Shown: positions 8,177 to 14,976 of the stretch, one piece after another
Layout of the letters: each line of letters begins with the position of its first letter
Numbering within the stretch: the first letter of the stretch is position 1
Origin: an uncultured Clostridia bacterium
GTDB taxonomy: Bacteria > Bacillota > Clostridia > UBA1381
Assembly (NCBI GenBank): GCA_934476675.1
Contig: CAKSOE010000025.1
Span: 1 to 45,793, forward strand
Reading direction: 5' to 3'
DNA length: 45,793 nucleotides
The notes under the pieces: generated by a model
What the model saw: only the letters and a program-made list of their open reading frames with translations
Database searches by the model: none
Told to the model about the DNA's origin: nothing
Position numbers and translations under genes: made by a program

Positions 8177-8586
8177 AAAAGCAATCAAGACAAGAGGCGC
8201 GCCGCGCCGCATTTGCGCAGATTTTTCAGCTGGATAAACATTCGGACGAAATGGAAACAATGATAGGCTATATGCTGGAAGAAGACCCTAAATGCAATGA
8301 CAATCTCGGATATATAACCATGGTTGTGAACGGTGTGAACGAGCATAAAGAGGAGATAGAGAACGCTATTTCGGCGCATTTAAAGCCGGGCTGGACTTTG
8401 CCGCGTATTTCGCGCGTTTCCGCGGCGGCAATGAAACTGGCGGTGTTTGAAATGAAATATGTGGACGATGTTCCGCCAAAGGTTGCGATAAACGAAGCGG
8501 TCGAGATAGTGAAAATATACGGTCCCGAAAAGGACGCAGGATTTGTCAACGGCGTGCTCGGCGCGGTCATGAAAGAACTGTCATGA
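8173..8586 (+). CDS. nusB: Transcription antitermination factor NusB
   Basis: A 137-residue all-helical RNA-binding protein that joins NusE (S10) on boxA to prevent premature termination, mainly in rRNA operons. The N-terminus KQSRQEARRAAFAQIFQLD, the central VNGVNEHKEEIENAI and the C-terminal VPPKVAINEAVEIVKIYGPEKDAGFVNGVLGAV are family hallmarks. It is first in a six-gene operon with 4-nt overlap (ATGA) to the next gene. Its own start overlaps the stop of a four-codon upstream ORF. Confidence 0.95.
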   Translation: MKKQSRQEARRAAFAQIFQLDKHSDEMETMIGYMLEEDPKCNDNLGYITMVVNGVNEHKEEIENAISAHLKPGWTLPRISRVSAAAMKLAVFEMKYVDDVPPKVAINEAVEIVKIYGPEKDAGFVNGVLGAVMKELS

Positions 8587-9512
8587 CGTACCTTGGTATC
8601 GACACAAGCAACTATACCGCCTCCGCGGCGGCAGTCGGCGATGCGGTGTACAGCGAACGTCAGCTTTTGTATGTAAAGACGGGCGAACGCGGCATACGTC
8701 AGAGCGACGGCGTTTTTCAGCATATGAAGCTTTTGCCGGAGGTTTACGGCAGATTAGCGGAAAGGATTGATTTAAAAAACGTTGCCGCCGTCGGCGTGAG
8801 CACAAAACCGCGGAATGTAAACGGCTCATATATGCCGGTGTTTCTTGCCGGACTGGGTTTTGCGAGGGTTATTGCGGATACTTTGAATGTTCCGCTTTTT
8901 GAGTTTTCTCACCAGGACGGGCATATAATGGCGGGGATTTTTTCCTCCGGTACGCTTGAACTTTCGGGAAATGCGTTTTTGTCGGTGCATCTTTCCGGCG
9001 GAACAACCGAAATTTTAAAGAGCAGATACTCGGGCGGCAGATTTCAAAACGAAATAATCGGCGGAACAAAGGACATAAGCGCCGGACAGTATATAGACCG
9101 CATCGGAGTGCGGCTCGGCATGGATTTCCCTGCCGGAAAGCATATGGAAATTATGGCGGATTCGGTGACGGAGCATATAAAGCTGCCAGTAAATACGGAC
9201 GGGGCATATATGAATTTTTCCGGCGCGGAAACAAAGGCATCGCGCATGGCAGAGAACTGCGATGCGGCAAAGCTTGCAAGGGGCGTGTTGATGTCGGTCG
9301 GCGAAACGCTTGTAAAGGCGGTCAATCACGCAATAGCGGAAAACGGACTTAAAGATGTGCTTTTTGTCGGCGGAGTTGCGTCAAACGGTATAATAAGAAA
9401 ACTGATTACGGAAAATATAAACGGCAGAGCGCATTTTGCGTCAAGGGAATATTCAACCGACAATGCGCTCGGTACGGCATTGCTTGCAAAAAGAATGGCG
9501 GAGAACAAATAA
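8583..9512 (+). CDS. Kae1/TsaD-like (peptidase M22) paralog
   Basis: A 309-residue member of the ASKHA-fold Kae1/TsaD superfamily. The N-terminal phosphate loop MTYLGIDTSNYTAS, the H110-x3-H114 metal motif (HQDGH, cf. HMEGH in TsaD), the LSGGTTEI stretch and the FVGGVASNGIIR segment are visible. TsaD installs N6-threonylcarbamoyl-adenosine on tRNA with TsaB and TsaE; this shorter paralog is found beside nusB and xseA in Clostridia, and I know of no established activity. It may be a distinct paralog, because neither TsaB nor TsaE is here; whether another tsaD exists cannot be seen. The overlaps with nusB (4 nt) and xseA (1 nt) mean coupled translation. Confidence 0.8.
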   Translation: MTYLGIDTSNYTASAAAVGDAVYSERQLLYVKTGERGIRQSDGVFQHMKLLPEVYGRLAERIDLKNVAAVGVSTKPRNVNGSYMPVFLAGLGFARVIADTLNVPLFEFSHQDGHIMAGIFSSGTLELSGNAFLSVHLSGGTTEILKSRYSGGRFQNEIIGGTKDISAGQYIDRIGVRLGMDFPAGKHMEIMADSVTEHIKLPVNTDGAYMNFSGAETKASRMAENCDAAKLARGVLMSVGETLVKAVNHAIAENGLKDVLFVGGVASNGIIRKLITENINGRAHFASREYSTDNALGTALLAKRMAENK

Positions 9513-10690
9513 TGGAACCGAGAATAGGAACAGTAACACAGATTAATCAATATGTCAAAAAAATTCTTGATAACAACATAATACTGAATAACGTATGGGT
9601 CAAGGGTGAAATATCGAACTTCAAAAAGCATTATTCGGGACACATATACCTGACCTTAAAGGATGACGGCGGAGTGCTCAAAGCGGTGATGTTTCGCGGT
9701 GCGGCGTCGGGACTGGCTTTTACGCCGTCCGACGGAATGAAGGTCATGGCGCGCGGCAGAGTAAGCGTTTACGAAGCCGGCGGCGCATATCAGCTGTATA
9801 TAGAAGAAATGCTTCCCGACGGTGTCGGCGAGCTTTATAAAGCGTATGAAAAGCTCAAAAAGCAGCTGGAAGAAGAAGGACTTTTCGATAAGTCTTTAAA
9901 AAAGCCGATTCCGCAGTTCCCGTCTGCGGTCGGAGTCATAACCGCACCCACCGGTGCGGCGGTTCGCGATATTATAAACGTAATAACGCGCCGCTGTCCC
10001 ATGACGAAAATAATTCTGTTTCCGGCGCAGGTACAGGGTACGGGCGCGGCACAGAGCGTTGTAAAAGCGATAGAATATTTTAATAAAGCAAAAAATGTCG
10101 ATACGATTATTGCGGGCCGCGGCGGCGGCTCGATTGAGGATTTATGGGCGTTTAACGAGGAAATAACCGCACGTGCGATATTTGCGTCGGAAATTCCGGT
10201 AATTTCCGCTGTAGGTCATGAAACAGATTTTACAATTGCGGATTTTGTTGCGGATTTGCGTGCGCCAACGCCGTCCGCAGCGGCGGAAATTGCCGTACCG
10301 TCCTCGCTTGAACTGCGAAACCGCCTTAAAACGGATATTTCACGTATAAGCATAGCGGCGGCTAAGCAGATAGAAAGCAGACGGCTTAAATTATCGGGAA
10401 TGAAATTAAAAAAGCCGAGTGAACGTATACAGGAAAACAGCCAGCGGCTCGATAATGCGGCAAGGCGCATGGAACAGTCGTTCAAACTCAAAATTGAGAG
10501 CAAGCGCCGCATACTGGGCATTGCGGCAGGAAAAATCGATGCGATGAGTCCGTTGAAGGTACTTTCTCGCGGATATACGATTCCCGAAAAGGACGGAAAG
10601 GTCATAAGAAGTGTAGAGGAAATGACGCCGGGCATGGAGTTTAAGCTTAAAATGTCTGACGGCGAAGCGGAATGTGCAGTAAAGGGATAA
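9512..10690 (+). CDS. xseA: Exodeoxyribonuclease VII large subunit
   Basis: The 392-residue catalytic subunit of exonuclease VII degrades single-stranded DNA in both directions. The N-terminal OB-fold domain (about 1-100, including VKGEISNFKKHYSGHIYLTLKD) is followed by the nuclease domain with GVITAPTGAAVRDI, the RGGGSIEDLWAFNEE motif and SAVGHETDFTIADFVADLRAPTPSAAAE. The C-terminal half is a long charged coiled coil that binds XseB. It is adjacent to xseB, as in most Bacillota, and starts 1 nt inside the preceding stop. Confidence 0.96.
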   Translation: MEPRIGTVTQINQYVKKILDNNIILNNVWVKGEISNFKKHYSGHIYLTLKDDGGVLKAVMFRGAASGLAFTPSDGMKVMARGRVSVYEAGGAYQLYIEEMLPDGVGELYKAYEKLKKQLEEEGLFDKSLKKPIPQFPSAVGVITAPTGAAVRDIINVITRRCPMTKIILFPAQVQGTGAAQSVVKAIEYFNKAKNVDTIIAGRGGGSIEDLWAFNEEITARAIFASEIPVISAVGHETDFTIADFVADLRAPTPSAAAEIAVPSSLELRNRLKTDISRISIAAAKQIESRRLKLSGMKLKKPSERIQENSQRLDNAARRMEQSFKLKIESKRRILGIAAGKIDAMSPLKVLSRGYTIPEKDGKVIRSVEEMTPGMEFKLKMSDGEAECAVKG

Positions 10691-10694
10691 TAAT

Positions 10695-10922
10695 ATGGAA
10701 GAAAAAAATTTTGAACAATCAATGAAAGCTTTGGAAGAAATCGTAAAAAAGCTTGAAAGCTCCGAAGTAAGTCTGGAAGAATCAATAAAGCTGTTTGAGG
10801 AGGGCGTTAAGCTCACAAAAAGCTGTCAGAAAATGCTTGATGAGGCGGAGAAAAAGATAACGGTTCTCATGACGGACGAAAACGGAAACGAAACGGACTT
10901 TATCGGTACGGAGGAAAATTAA
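10695..10922 (+). CDS. xseB: Exodeoxyribonuclease VII small subunit
   Basis: The 75-residue small subunit forms a helical hairpin that binds the XseA coiled coil. The motif FEQSMKALEEIVKKLESSEVSLEESIKLFEEGVKL is characteristic. It starts 4 nt after xseA and ends immediately before the TTG start of ispA, within the nusB operon. Confidence 0.95.
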   Translation: MEEKNFEQSMKALEEIVKKLESSEVSLEESIKLFEEGVKLTKSCQKMLDEAEKKITVLMTDENGNETDFIGTEEN

Positions 10923-11798
10923 TTGAAATCGGAATTAAAAGAAAAATGTGCGGTGATTGACGCAGCCTTAAAAAAGTATCTGAAAGCGGAGGATAATCCG
11001 CAGAAGCTTATATATGAAGCAATGAATTACAGTATTTTTGCCGGAGGAAAGCGGCTAAGACCGATACTTATGACCGAGGTGTGCGCTATGTGCGGCGGCG
11101 ATGTGAATGAGGTTATGCCGTTTGCGTGCGCGCTTGAAATGATTCATACCTATTCGCTTATACATGACGATCTTCCGGCGATGGATAATGACGATTTGCG
11201 CCGCGGTATGCCGACAAGTCATATAAAATTCGGCGAGGCTATGGCAATTCTTGCCGGAGACGCGCTTTTAAACAAAGCCTTTGAAACCGCCGCGTCATAT
11301 GACGGCAAATACCCCGAACGCGCCATGAAAGCGTTTGCAATAATTGCAGAATCCTCCGGTACGGAGGGAATGATCGGCGGACAGGTGGTAGATATAGAAA
11401 GCGAACACAAGTCCGTAACGCTTGACGAATTAAGGTATATTCATCTTTTGAAAACGGGTGCGATAATCCGCAGTGCGTGTGTCACGGGGGCTGTTATGGC
11501 AGGTGCGGACGAAGCCGCCGTTAATGCCGTGGACGAGTTTGCGAAAAACATAGGCATAGCGTTCCAGATTCGCGATGATATTCTTGACGTAACAGGAACG
11601 GAGGAGGAACTCGGCAAACCCATAGGCTCCGATGCTGAATGTGAAAAAAACACCTATGTAACGCTTGTCGGACTTGACAGATCCGAGGAGCTTGTTAAAG
11701 AATATTCCGAAAAAGCCGTAGCCGCACTCGGTATGTTCGGAGAAAAGGCGGATTTTCTTGTGCGCCTTACAAAATATATGTCGGGCAGAAATGTCTGA
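10923..11798 (+). CDS. ispA: Polyprenyl (farnesyl/geranyl) diphosphate synthase
   Basis: This 291-residue trans-prenyltransferase condenses IPP with allylic diphosphates, probably to farnesyl diphosphate, the substrate of UppS encoded at 35.3 kb. The first aspartate-rich motif is DDLPAMDNDD (D82, D83, D88) and the second is RDDILDVTG. GGKRLRP is the IPP-binding motif. The start is TTG at 10923, directly after the xseB stop, with GGAGG about 8 nt upstream; no nearby ATG or GTG fits better. With dxr and ispG at 36.8-40.2 kb it makes part of a complete MEP-to-undecaprenyl route. Confidence 0.93.
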   Translation: MKSELKEKCAVIDAALKKYLKAEDNPQKLIYEAMNYSIFAGGKRLRPILMTEVCAMCGGDVNEVMPFACALEMIHTYSLIHDDLPAMDNDDLRRGMPTSHIKFGEAMAILAGDALLNKAFETAASYDGKYPERAMKAFAIIAESSGTEGMIGGQVVDIESEHKSVTLDELRYIHLLKTGAIIRSACVTGAVMAGADEAAVNAVDEFAKNIGIAFQIRDDILDVTGTEEELGKPIGSDAECEKNTYVTLVGLDRSEELVKEYSEKAVAALGMFGEKADFLVRLTKYMSGRNV

Positions 11799-11821
11799 CG
11801 CTTTATGAGAGGATTTTTAGA

Positions 11822-12268
11822 ATGTATTTTCAGCAGCTGCTGCAAAACTCCGTACTCGGAACCGCCGTTATAGGCTGGGGTACGGCGCAGATTTTAAAAT
11901 TTATACTTGTGCTTGTGATATATAAGAGATTTGATTTCAGGCGGTTTATCGGTTCGGGCGGAATGCCGTCCTCACATTCCTCGCTGGTCGTATCGCTTAC
12001 GATGTCGATTGGCTTTATAAAGGGATTTGATTCGCTTATTTTTGCTTTAAGCGCGGTCATGTCGCTTGTTGTCATGTACGATGCGGCAGGTGTGCGCAGG
12101 AGCGCCGGACAGCAGGCGGCGATTCTTAACAAAATTGTGGAGGACTGGGGCAGAGCCGATTATTCCCTGACCGAAAAAAAACTCAAAGAACTTTTAGGGC
12201 ACACTCCTGTCGAAGTAATCGCGGGAGCGATACTGGGAATAATAATCGCCATAATCCGATATGTATGA
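11822..12268 (+). CDS. Divergent PAP2-family membrane protein (YuiD/DUF212)
   Basis: A 148-residue membrane protein with four hydrophobic stretches. The motifs GGMPSSHSSLV (residues 44-54), YDAAGVRRSAGQQA and LGHTPVEV are those of the divergent PAP2 family, including B. subtilis YuiD. The PSSHS box suggests lipid phosphatase activity, for example on prenyl or phospholipid phosphates, which fits the location after a prenyl synthase; the specific substrate is unknown. It is the last gene of the nusB operon, and a structured repeat begins 2 nt after its stop. Confidence 0.82.
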   Translation: MYFQQLLQNSVLGTAVIGWGTAQILKFILVLVIYKRFDFRRFIGSGGMPSSHSSLVVSLTMSIGFIKGFDSLIFALSAVMSLVVMYDAAGVRRSAGQQAAILNKIVEDWGRADYSLTEKKLKELLGHTPVEVIAGAILGIIIAIIRYV

Positions 12269-12269
12269 T

Positions 12270-12382
12270 ATGGAAAATAAGCTGCGTATCTTACTACTAT
12301 TCAATGCTCGGAGTACACACGTACGCCGTCGCATTTCATAGCAGCAACCTACTTGCTTCTTTTCCATGTGGGAACGATTGGT
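12270..12382 (+). repeat. Nested-hairpin repeat unit 1a, 3' of yuiD-like gene
   Basis: Outer stem 12270-12282 with 12355-12367 (12 of 13 bp; ATGGAAAA paired with TTTTCCAT). Box TATCTTACT at 12287-12295. Inner stem AATGC 12303-12307 with GCATT 12331-12335. Apical hairpin CGGAGTAC 12309-12316, loop ACAC, GTACGCCG 12321-12328. Trailing box TGGGAACG at 12369-12376. It begins 2 nt after the stop of the operon's last gene. It has no U tract, so it is not an ordinary terminator. Confidence 0.7.
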
Positions 12383-12383
12383 A

Positions 12384-12482
12384 GTGAGAAAATGAAAACC
12401 AAACGCACCGCTTGAAGTACACGGAGTACGCCGTCGGGTGCGTTTCGCCCATTCTGCACTATTTTCTCGCGCCTTGGGAACG
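12384..12482 (+). repeat. Nested-hairpin repeat unit 1b, 5' of the LytTR operon
   Basis: Outer stem GAGAAAAT 12386-12393 with ATTTTCTC 12461-12468 (perfect, extendable by G-C and wobble pairs). Inner stem AAACGCACC 12401-12409 with GGTGCGTTT 12437-12445 (perfect 9 bp). Apical GTAC 12417-12420, loop ACGGA, GTAC 12426-12429 followed by GCCGTCG. Trailing TGGGAACG 12475-12482. It lacks the TATCTTACT box of units 1a and 2a. It lies in the leader of the response-regulator gene. Confidence 0.7.
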
Positions 12483-12509
12483 GTGGATATACCGGAGGAG
12501 GTTTTAAGA

Positions 12510-13238
12510 ATGAATATTACAATATGTGACGATCAGAAAAACGAGCTTGAAAGCATTAAGCAGATTGTGACCGAATATGCAAAAGCGCATTCGGAGCTTT
12601 TGATTGAAATAAGCTGTTTCTTAAATCCTCTTGATATGCTGGACGGCATAAATAAAAACGGTGTTCCCGATATTGCATTGCTCGACATTTGTATGCCGGG
12701 CGTTCTGGGAACGGAGATTGCAAAAGAAATACAAAGCAAAAGCGAGGACAATACGGACATTGTCTTTTTAACGACAAGCCATGATTTTGCTGTCGAAGCG
12801 TTTGCGCTGCACGTAAATGACTATCTGACAAAACCGTTCACAAAAGAAAGGCTTGCCGACACGCTTGACAGGCTGATTGAGAAAAGAAAAAGGCGTTTGT
12901 TTGTGCCTGTGATGAGCGGACGGGAAATACACCGTATTGACTTATATCAGGTGATGTATATGGAGGCTAAAAACCATAACGTTGAAATATACTTAAAATC
13001 GGAAAAAGTCATCAAAACGCATACAACCCTTGCGGATATGAAAAAACTGTTTCATGATGTTAAGGGCTTTATATCGGTCGGAGCGTCGTATATTGTGAAT
13101 TTAAGGTGTGTGCAAAGTATACTTCAAACCGGACTTATCATAATAAACGGACAGAATATCCCCGTTCCGAGACGCCTCAGAAACGAAGTTAAGGAGCAAT
13201 ACTTTGATTTTTACCGGGAGGAGGCAATGAAAAAATGA
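12510..13238 (+). CDS. LytTR-family response regulator (AgrA-like)
   Basis: A 242-residue two-component regulator. Receiver domain (1-120): ICDDQ acidic pocket at residues 4-8, phosphoacceptor D59 in LLDICMPG, switch T/K in TTSHDF and LTKPF. LytTR DNA-binding domain (about 140-235): GREIHRIDLYQVMYMEAKNHNVEIYL, ending VPRRLRNEVKEQYF. I placed the start at the ATG at 12510, preceded by GGAGGAGG; the frame is open to 12438 through a repeat element without an RBS. It overlaps the kinase by 4 nt. LytTR proteins bind pairs of about 9-bp direct repeats spaced two helical turns; such a pair lies at the end of the kinase gene. Confidence 0.93.
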   Translation: MNITICDDQKNELESIKQIVTEYAKAHSELLIEISCFLNPLDMLDGINKNGVPDIALLDICMPGVLGTEIAKEIQSKSEDNTDIVFLTTSHDFAVEAFALHVNDYLTKPFTKERLADTLDRLIEKRKRRLFVPVMSGREIHRIDLYQVMYMEAKNHNVEIYLKSEKVIKTHTTLADMKKLFHDVKGFISVGASYIVNLRCVQSILQTGLIIINGQNIPVPRRLRNEVKEQYFDFYREEAMKK

Positions 13239-14506
13239 TACATATGCTTGCGGCATGGACGCTGCTCGGCATTTCGCATTTAATTGCCTTTTGGGCAATG
13301 ACGGAACCGAAATATTCTATGCGGAAAACAGCGCTTATCTATGCAATATTCTGCGCCGCGTTTGTTTGTCTTGTAATGCTGGCGTATACTATGCTCGGCG
13401 ACAGCTTCGGCTATTATGCCGCGGCGTTTACAAGCACAATCGTTACGGCACTTTTTGTTTTTATATACACCTCCGCAGATGCGCTTTGCAAAAAGATTTT
13501 TCTGTTTATCAGCTATGCAAACGTGTTCAGTATGTTTGTGTGTATTTCGCTTATGCTGTGCAGTATATTTTTCAAGGGAGCATCGGAAATTGTTATATAT
13601 TATGCAAGAAATATCATAAGAACCGTTTTGTTTATTCCTGCGGCATTGATATATATACGCTTTTTGCGCCCCTCGGTGAGAGCCGTGTCGGGAAAACGCC
13701 GTAAAACGTGGTATTCCATATCTATTGTTTCGGTTTTGTTTTTGGCAATATTTGCATCGTTTGTTGTAATATTTCATGCCGAATACAAAAACATCGGCAA
13801 ATATATTCCGTTTTTTGCGGCCTCCGTTTTAATTTACATATCAATTTTATGGGTTATTTTCGGCACAATCCAATCTATGATAGACGAAAGCAACACCGAA
13901 TTAATCAACCGAAACATATCTTATTTGCAGGGTCAGCTCAAAACCGCGAGGGAAAATGAATTGTCCGCAAAAACCGTCCGTCATGATTTCAGGCATCATA
14001 ATCGGAATATCGCGTCAATGCTGAAAAAAGGCGAAATTCAAGAAGCGCTGAGATATCTGGAAGAATATAATGACAGCCTGGACTCGGCAAAATTAAACGA
14101 TTTCTGTCCGAATATCACCGTGAATGCCATTTTAAACAGCTTTTGCACTAAAGCGCAAAAGAACGGGATTTCGGTATCCGTTAAAGCGGACGCCGGGGAG
14201 AATACATCAATAGCGGATATGGATTTTGTTGCCGTTTTATCAAATCTTCTGGAAAATGCCGTAAACGGCTGTATTGAATGTAAATCCGACGGTGAAATAG
14301 AGGTTAATATCCGGACTGTTGCGGACAAAACCGTTATTGTGTGCAGCAATCCTTGCAGAGAAGACATTTCCATAGAAAACAATATGATTAAAAACCGAGG
14401 TATCGGAATTGCCGGAATGCTTTCGGCAATACGGAAATATGACGGCGACATCAAATACAGCTATGACAACGGGACGCTAACCGTCTGCATTATATTAAAC
14501 TCTTAA
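13235..14506 (+). CDS. AgrC-like sensor histidine kinase (GHKL)
   Basis: A 423-residue membrane sensor. Residues 1-210 hold about six membrane spans, the arrangement of peptide-sensing AgrC-type kinases. A short helix leads to the phosphoacceptor motif RHDFRHHN (H250). The ATPase domain has the N box LSNLLENAVNGC and the G box NRGIGIAGM. The ligand is unknown, and no AgrB/AgrD peptide gene is visible in the window. Start ATG 13235 in an ATGA overlap with the response regulator, so the two are made in a fixed ratio. The stop codon overlaps the first of two operator-like direct repeats. Confidence 0.92.
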   Translation: MIHMLAAWTLLGISHLIAFWAMTEPKYSMRKTALIYAIFCAAFVCLVMLAYTMLGDSFGYYAAAFTSTIVTALFVFIYTSADALCKKIFLFISYANVFSMFVCISLMLCSIFFKGASEIVIYYARNIIRTVLFIPAALIYIRFLRPSVRAVSGKRRKTWYSISIVSVLFLAIFASFVVIFHAEYKNIGKYIPFFAASVLIYISILWVIFGTIQSMIDESNTELINRNISYLQGQLKTARENELSAKTVRHDFRHHNRNIASMLKKGEIQEALRYLEEYNDSLDSAKLNDFCPNITVNAILNSFCTKAQKNGISVSVKADAGENTSIADMDFVAVLSNLLENAVNGCIECKSDGEIEVNIRTVADKTVIVCSNPCREDISIENNMIKNRGIGIAGMLSAIRKYDGDIKYSYDNGTLTVCIILNS

Positions 14507-14536
14507 CCAATTACGCTCCGAAAATGACCAATTACG
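14506..14536 (+). promoter_or_regulatory. Candidate LytTR operator: 10-bp direct repeats at 21-bp offset
   Basis: ACCAATTACG occurs at 14506-14515 and again, identically, at 14527-14536, separated by 11 bp. The offset of 21 bp is two helical turns, as in AgrA, ComE and VirR sites. The half site resembles the LytTR pattern ACAnTTnAG. It lies 33-63 bp upstream of the TATAAT at 14569, the right place for an activator, and directly after the gene for a LytTR regulator. The regulator match is inferred. Confidence 0.65.
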
Positions 14537-14540
14537 ATTA

Positions 14541-14566
14541 AAACCATCCGAAAGGGTGGTTTTTTT
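14541..14566 (+). terminator. Intrinsic terminator after the two-component operon
   Basis: AAACCATCC (14541-14549), GAAA tetraloop, GGGTGGTTT (14554-14562) and a T run to 14566. It ends the kinase message. The stem occupies the position where the -35 of the next promoter would be, between the direct repeats and the TATAAT at 14569-14574. Confidence 0.85.
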
Positions 14567-14568
14567 GC

Positions 14569-14574
14569 TATAAT
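14569..14574 (+). promoter_or_regulatory. -10 box of promoter for the small protein gene
   Basis: A perfect TATAAT, 35 bp before the GTG at 14609. The matching -35 position (around 14546-14551) has no TTGACA-like sequence, which is usual for activator-dependent promoters and fits control through the upstream direct repeats. Confidence 0.55.
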
Positions 14575-14608
14575 TATTAAAATATTTGACTGCCCGGAGG
14601 TGAAAAAG

Positions 14609-14911
14609 GTGTTTTTCAGAAAGAAGAAAGTAAAATTCGACAAAGTGGCAAAATTTAACTATGAATTGGATACCAATGAGAAGCTGAAAGAGCAGCTTAA
14701 AAACCTTGCATTGTGCCGAAACGACATAAATAAAACCGAATACCTGTCGAGAATGTTATCCCTGTTCAGCGAAGAGGGGCTTAGCATTACCTTAAAAGAG
14801 CTTGATATGCTGCTTTTGCTGCGAAACAAAACAGATCAGATTTTGTTGGAAAAATCAAAAGTAGGTGATTGTAGAATTAAAAATTTGAAAAACGCGGATA
14901 ATTTAAAATAG
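14609..14911 (+). CDS. Small basic protein of unknown function
   Basis: 100 residues, very basic at the start (FFRKKKVKFDKVAKF), then mainly helical with heptad-like leucines (LKEQLKNLALCR, LKELDMLLLLRNKTDQILLEKS). No membrane span, signal peptide or known domain is recognised. GGAGG at 14596-14600 fits the GTG at 14609 (8 nt); the earlier GTG at 14600 overlaps the RBS itself. It is the first gene after the candidate LytTR-controlled promoter and sits 65 nt ahead of the giant surface protein, so it may be a regulator or accessory of that gene, but this is only positional. Confidence 0.6.
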   Translation: MFFRKKKVKFDKVAKFNYELDTNEKLKEQLKNLALCRNDINKTEYLSRMLSLFSEEGLSITLKELDMLLLLRNKTDQILLEKSKVGDCRIKNLKNADNLK

Positions 14912-14935
14912 CATGACAGTTTCTTTTACAATGCT

Positions 14936-14976
14936 GCAATTTGTGCCGCTATGTGGCGGCGGAATGGAGGATTAAA
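14936..14976 (+). promoter_or_regulatory. RBS-hairpin leader element, copy before giant SLH protein
   Basis: GCAATTTGTGCCGCT, loop ATGT, GGCGGCGGAATGGAGG. The stem GCCGCT/GGCGGC has one wobble pair. GGAGG at 14966-14970 precedes the ATG at 14977 by 6 nt. The frame is open upstream to 14941, but a start there would lie within the hairpin and lack an RBS. Confidence 0.65.

Noticed and set aside
12438..12509. Longer N-terminus for the LytTR response regulator
   Set aside because: The extra codons run through the structured repeat and have no RBS; GGAGGAGG fits the ATG at 12510 and the receiver domain begins there.
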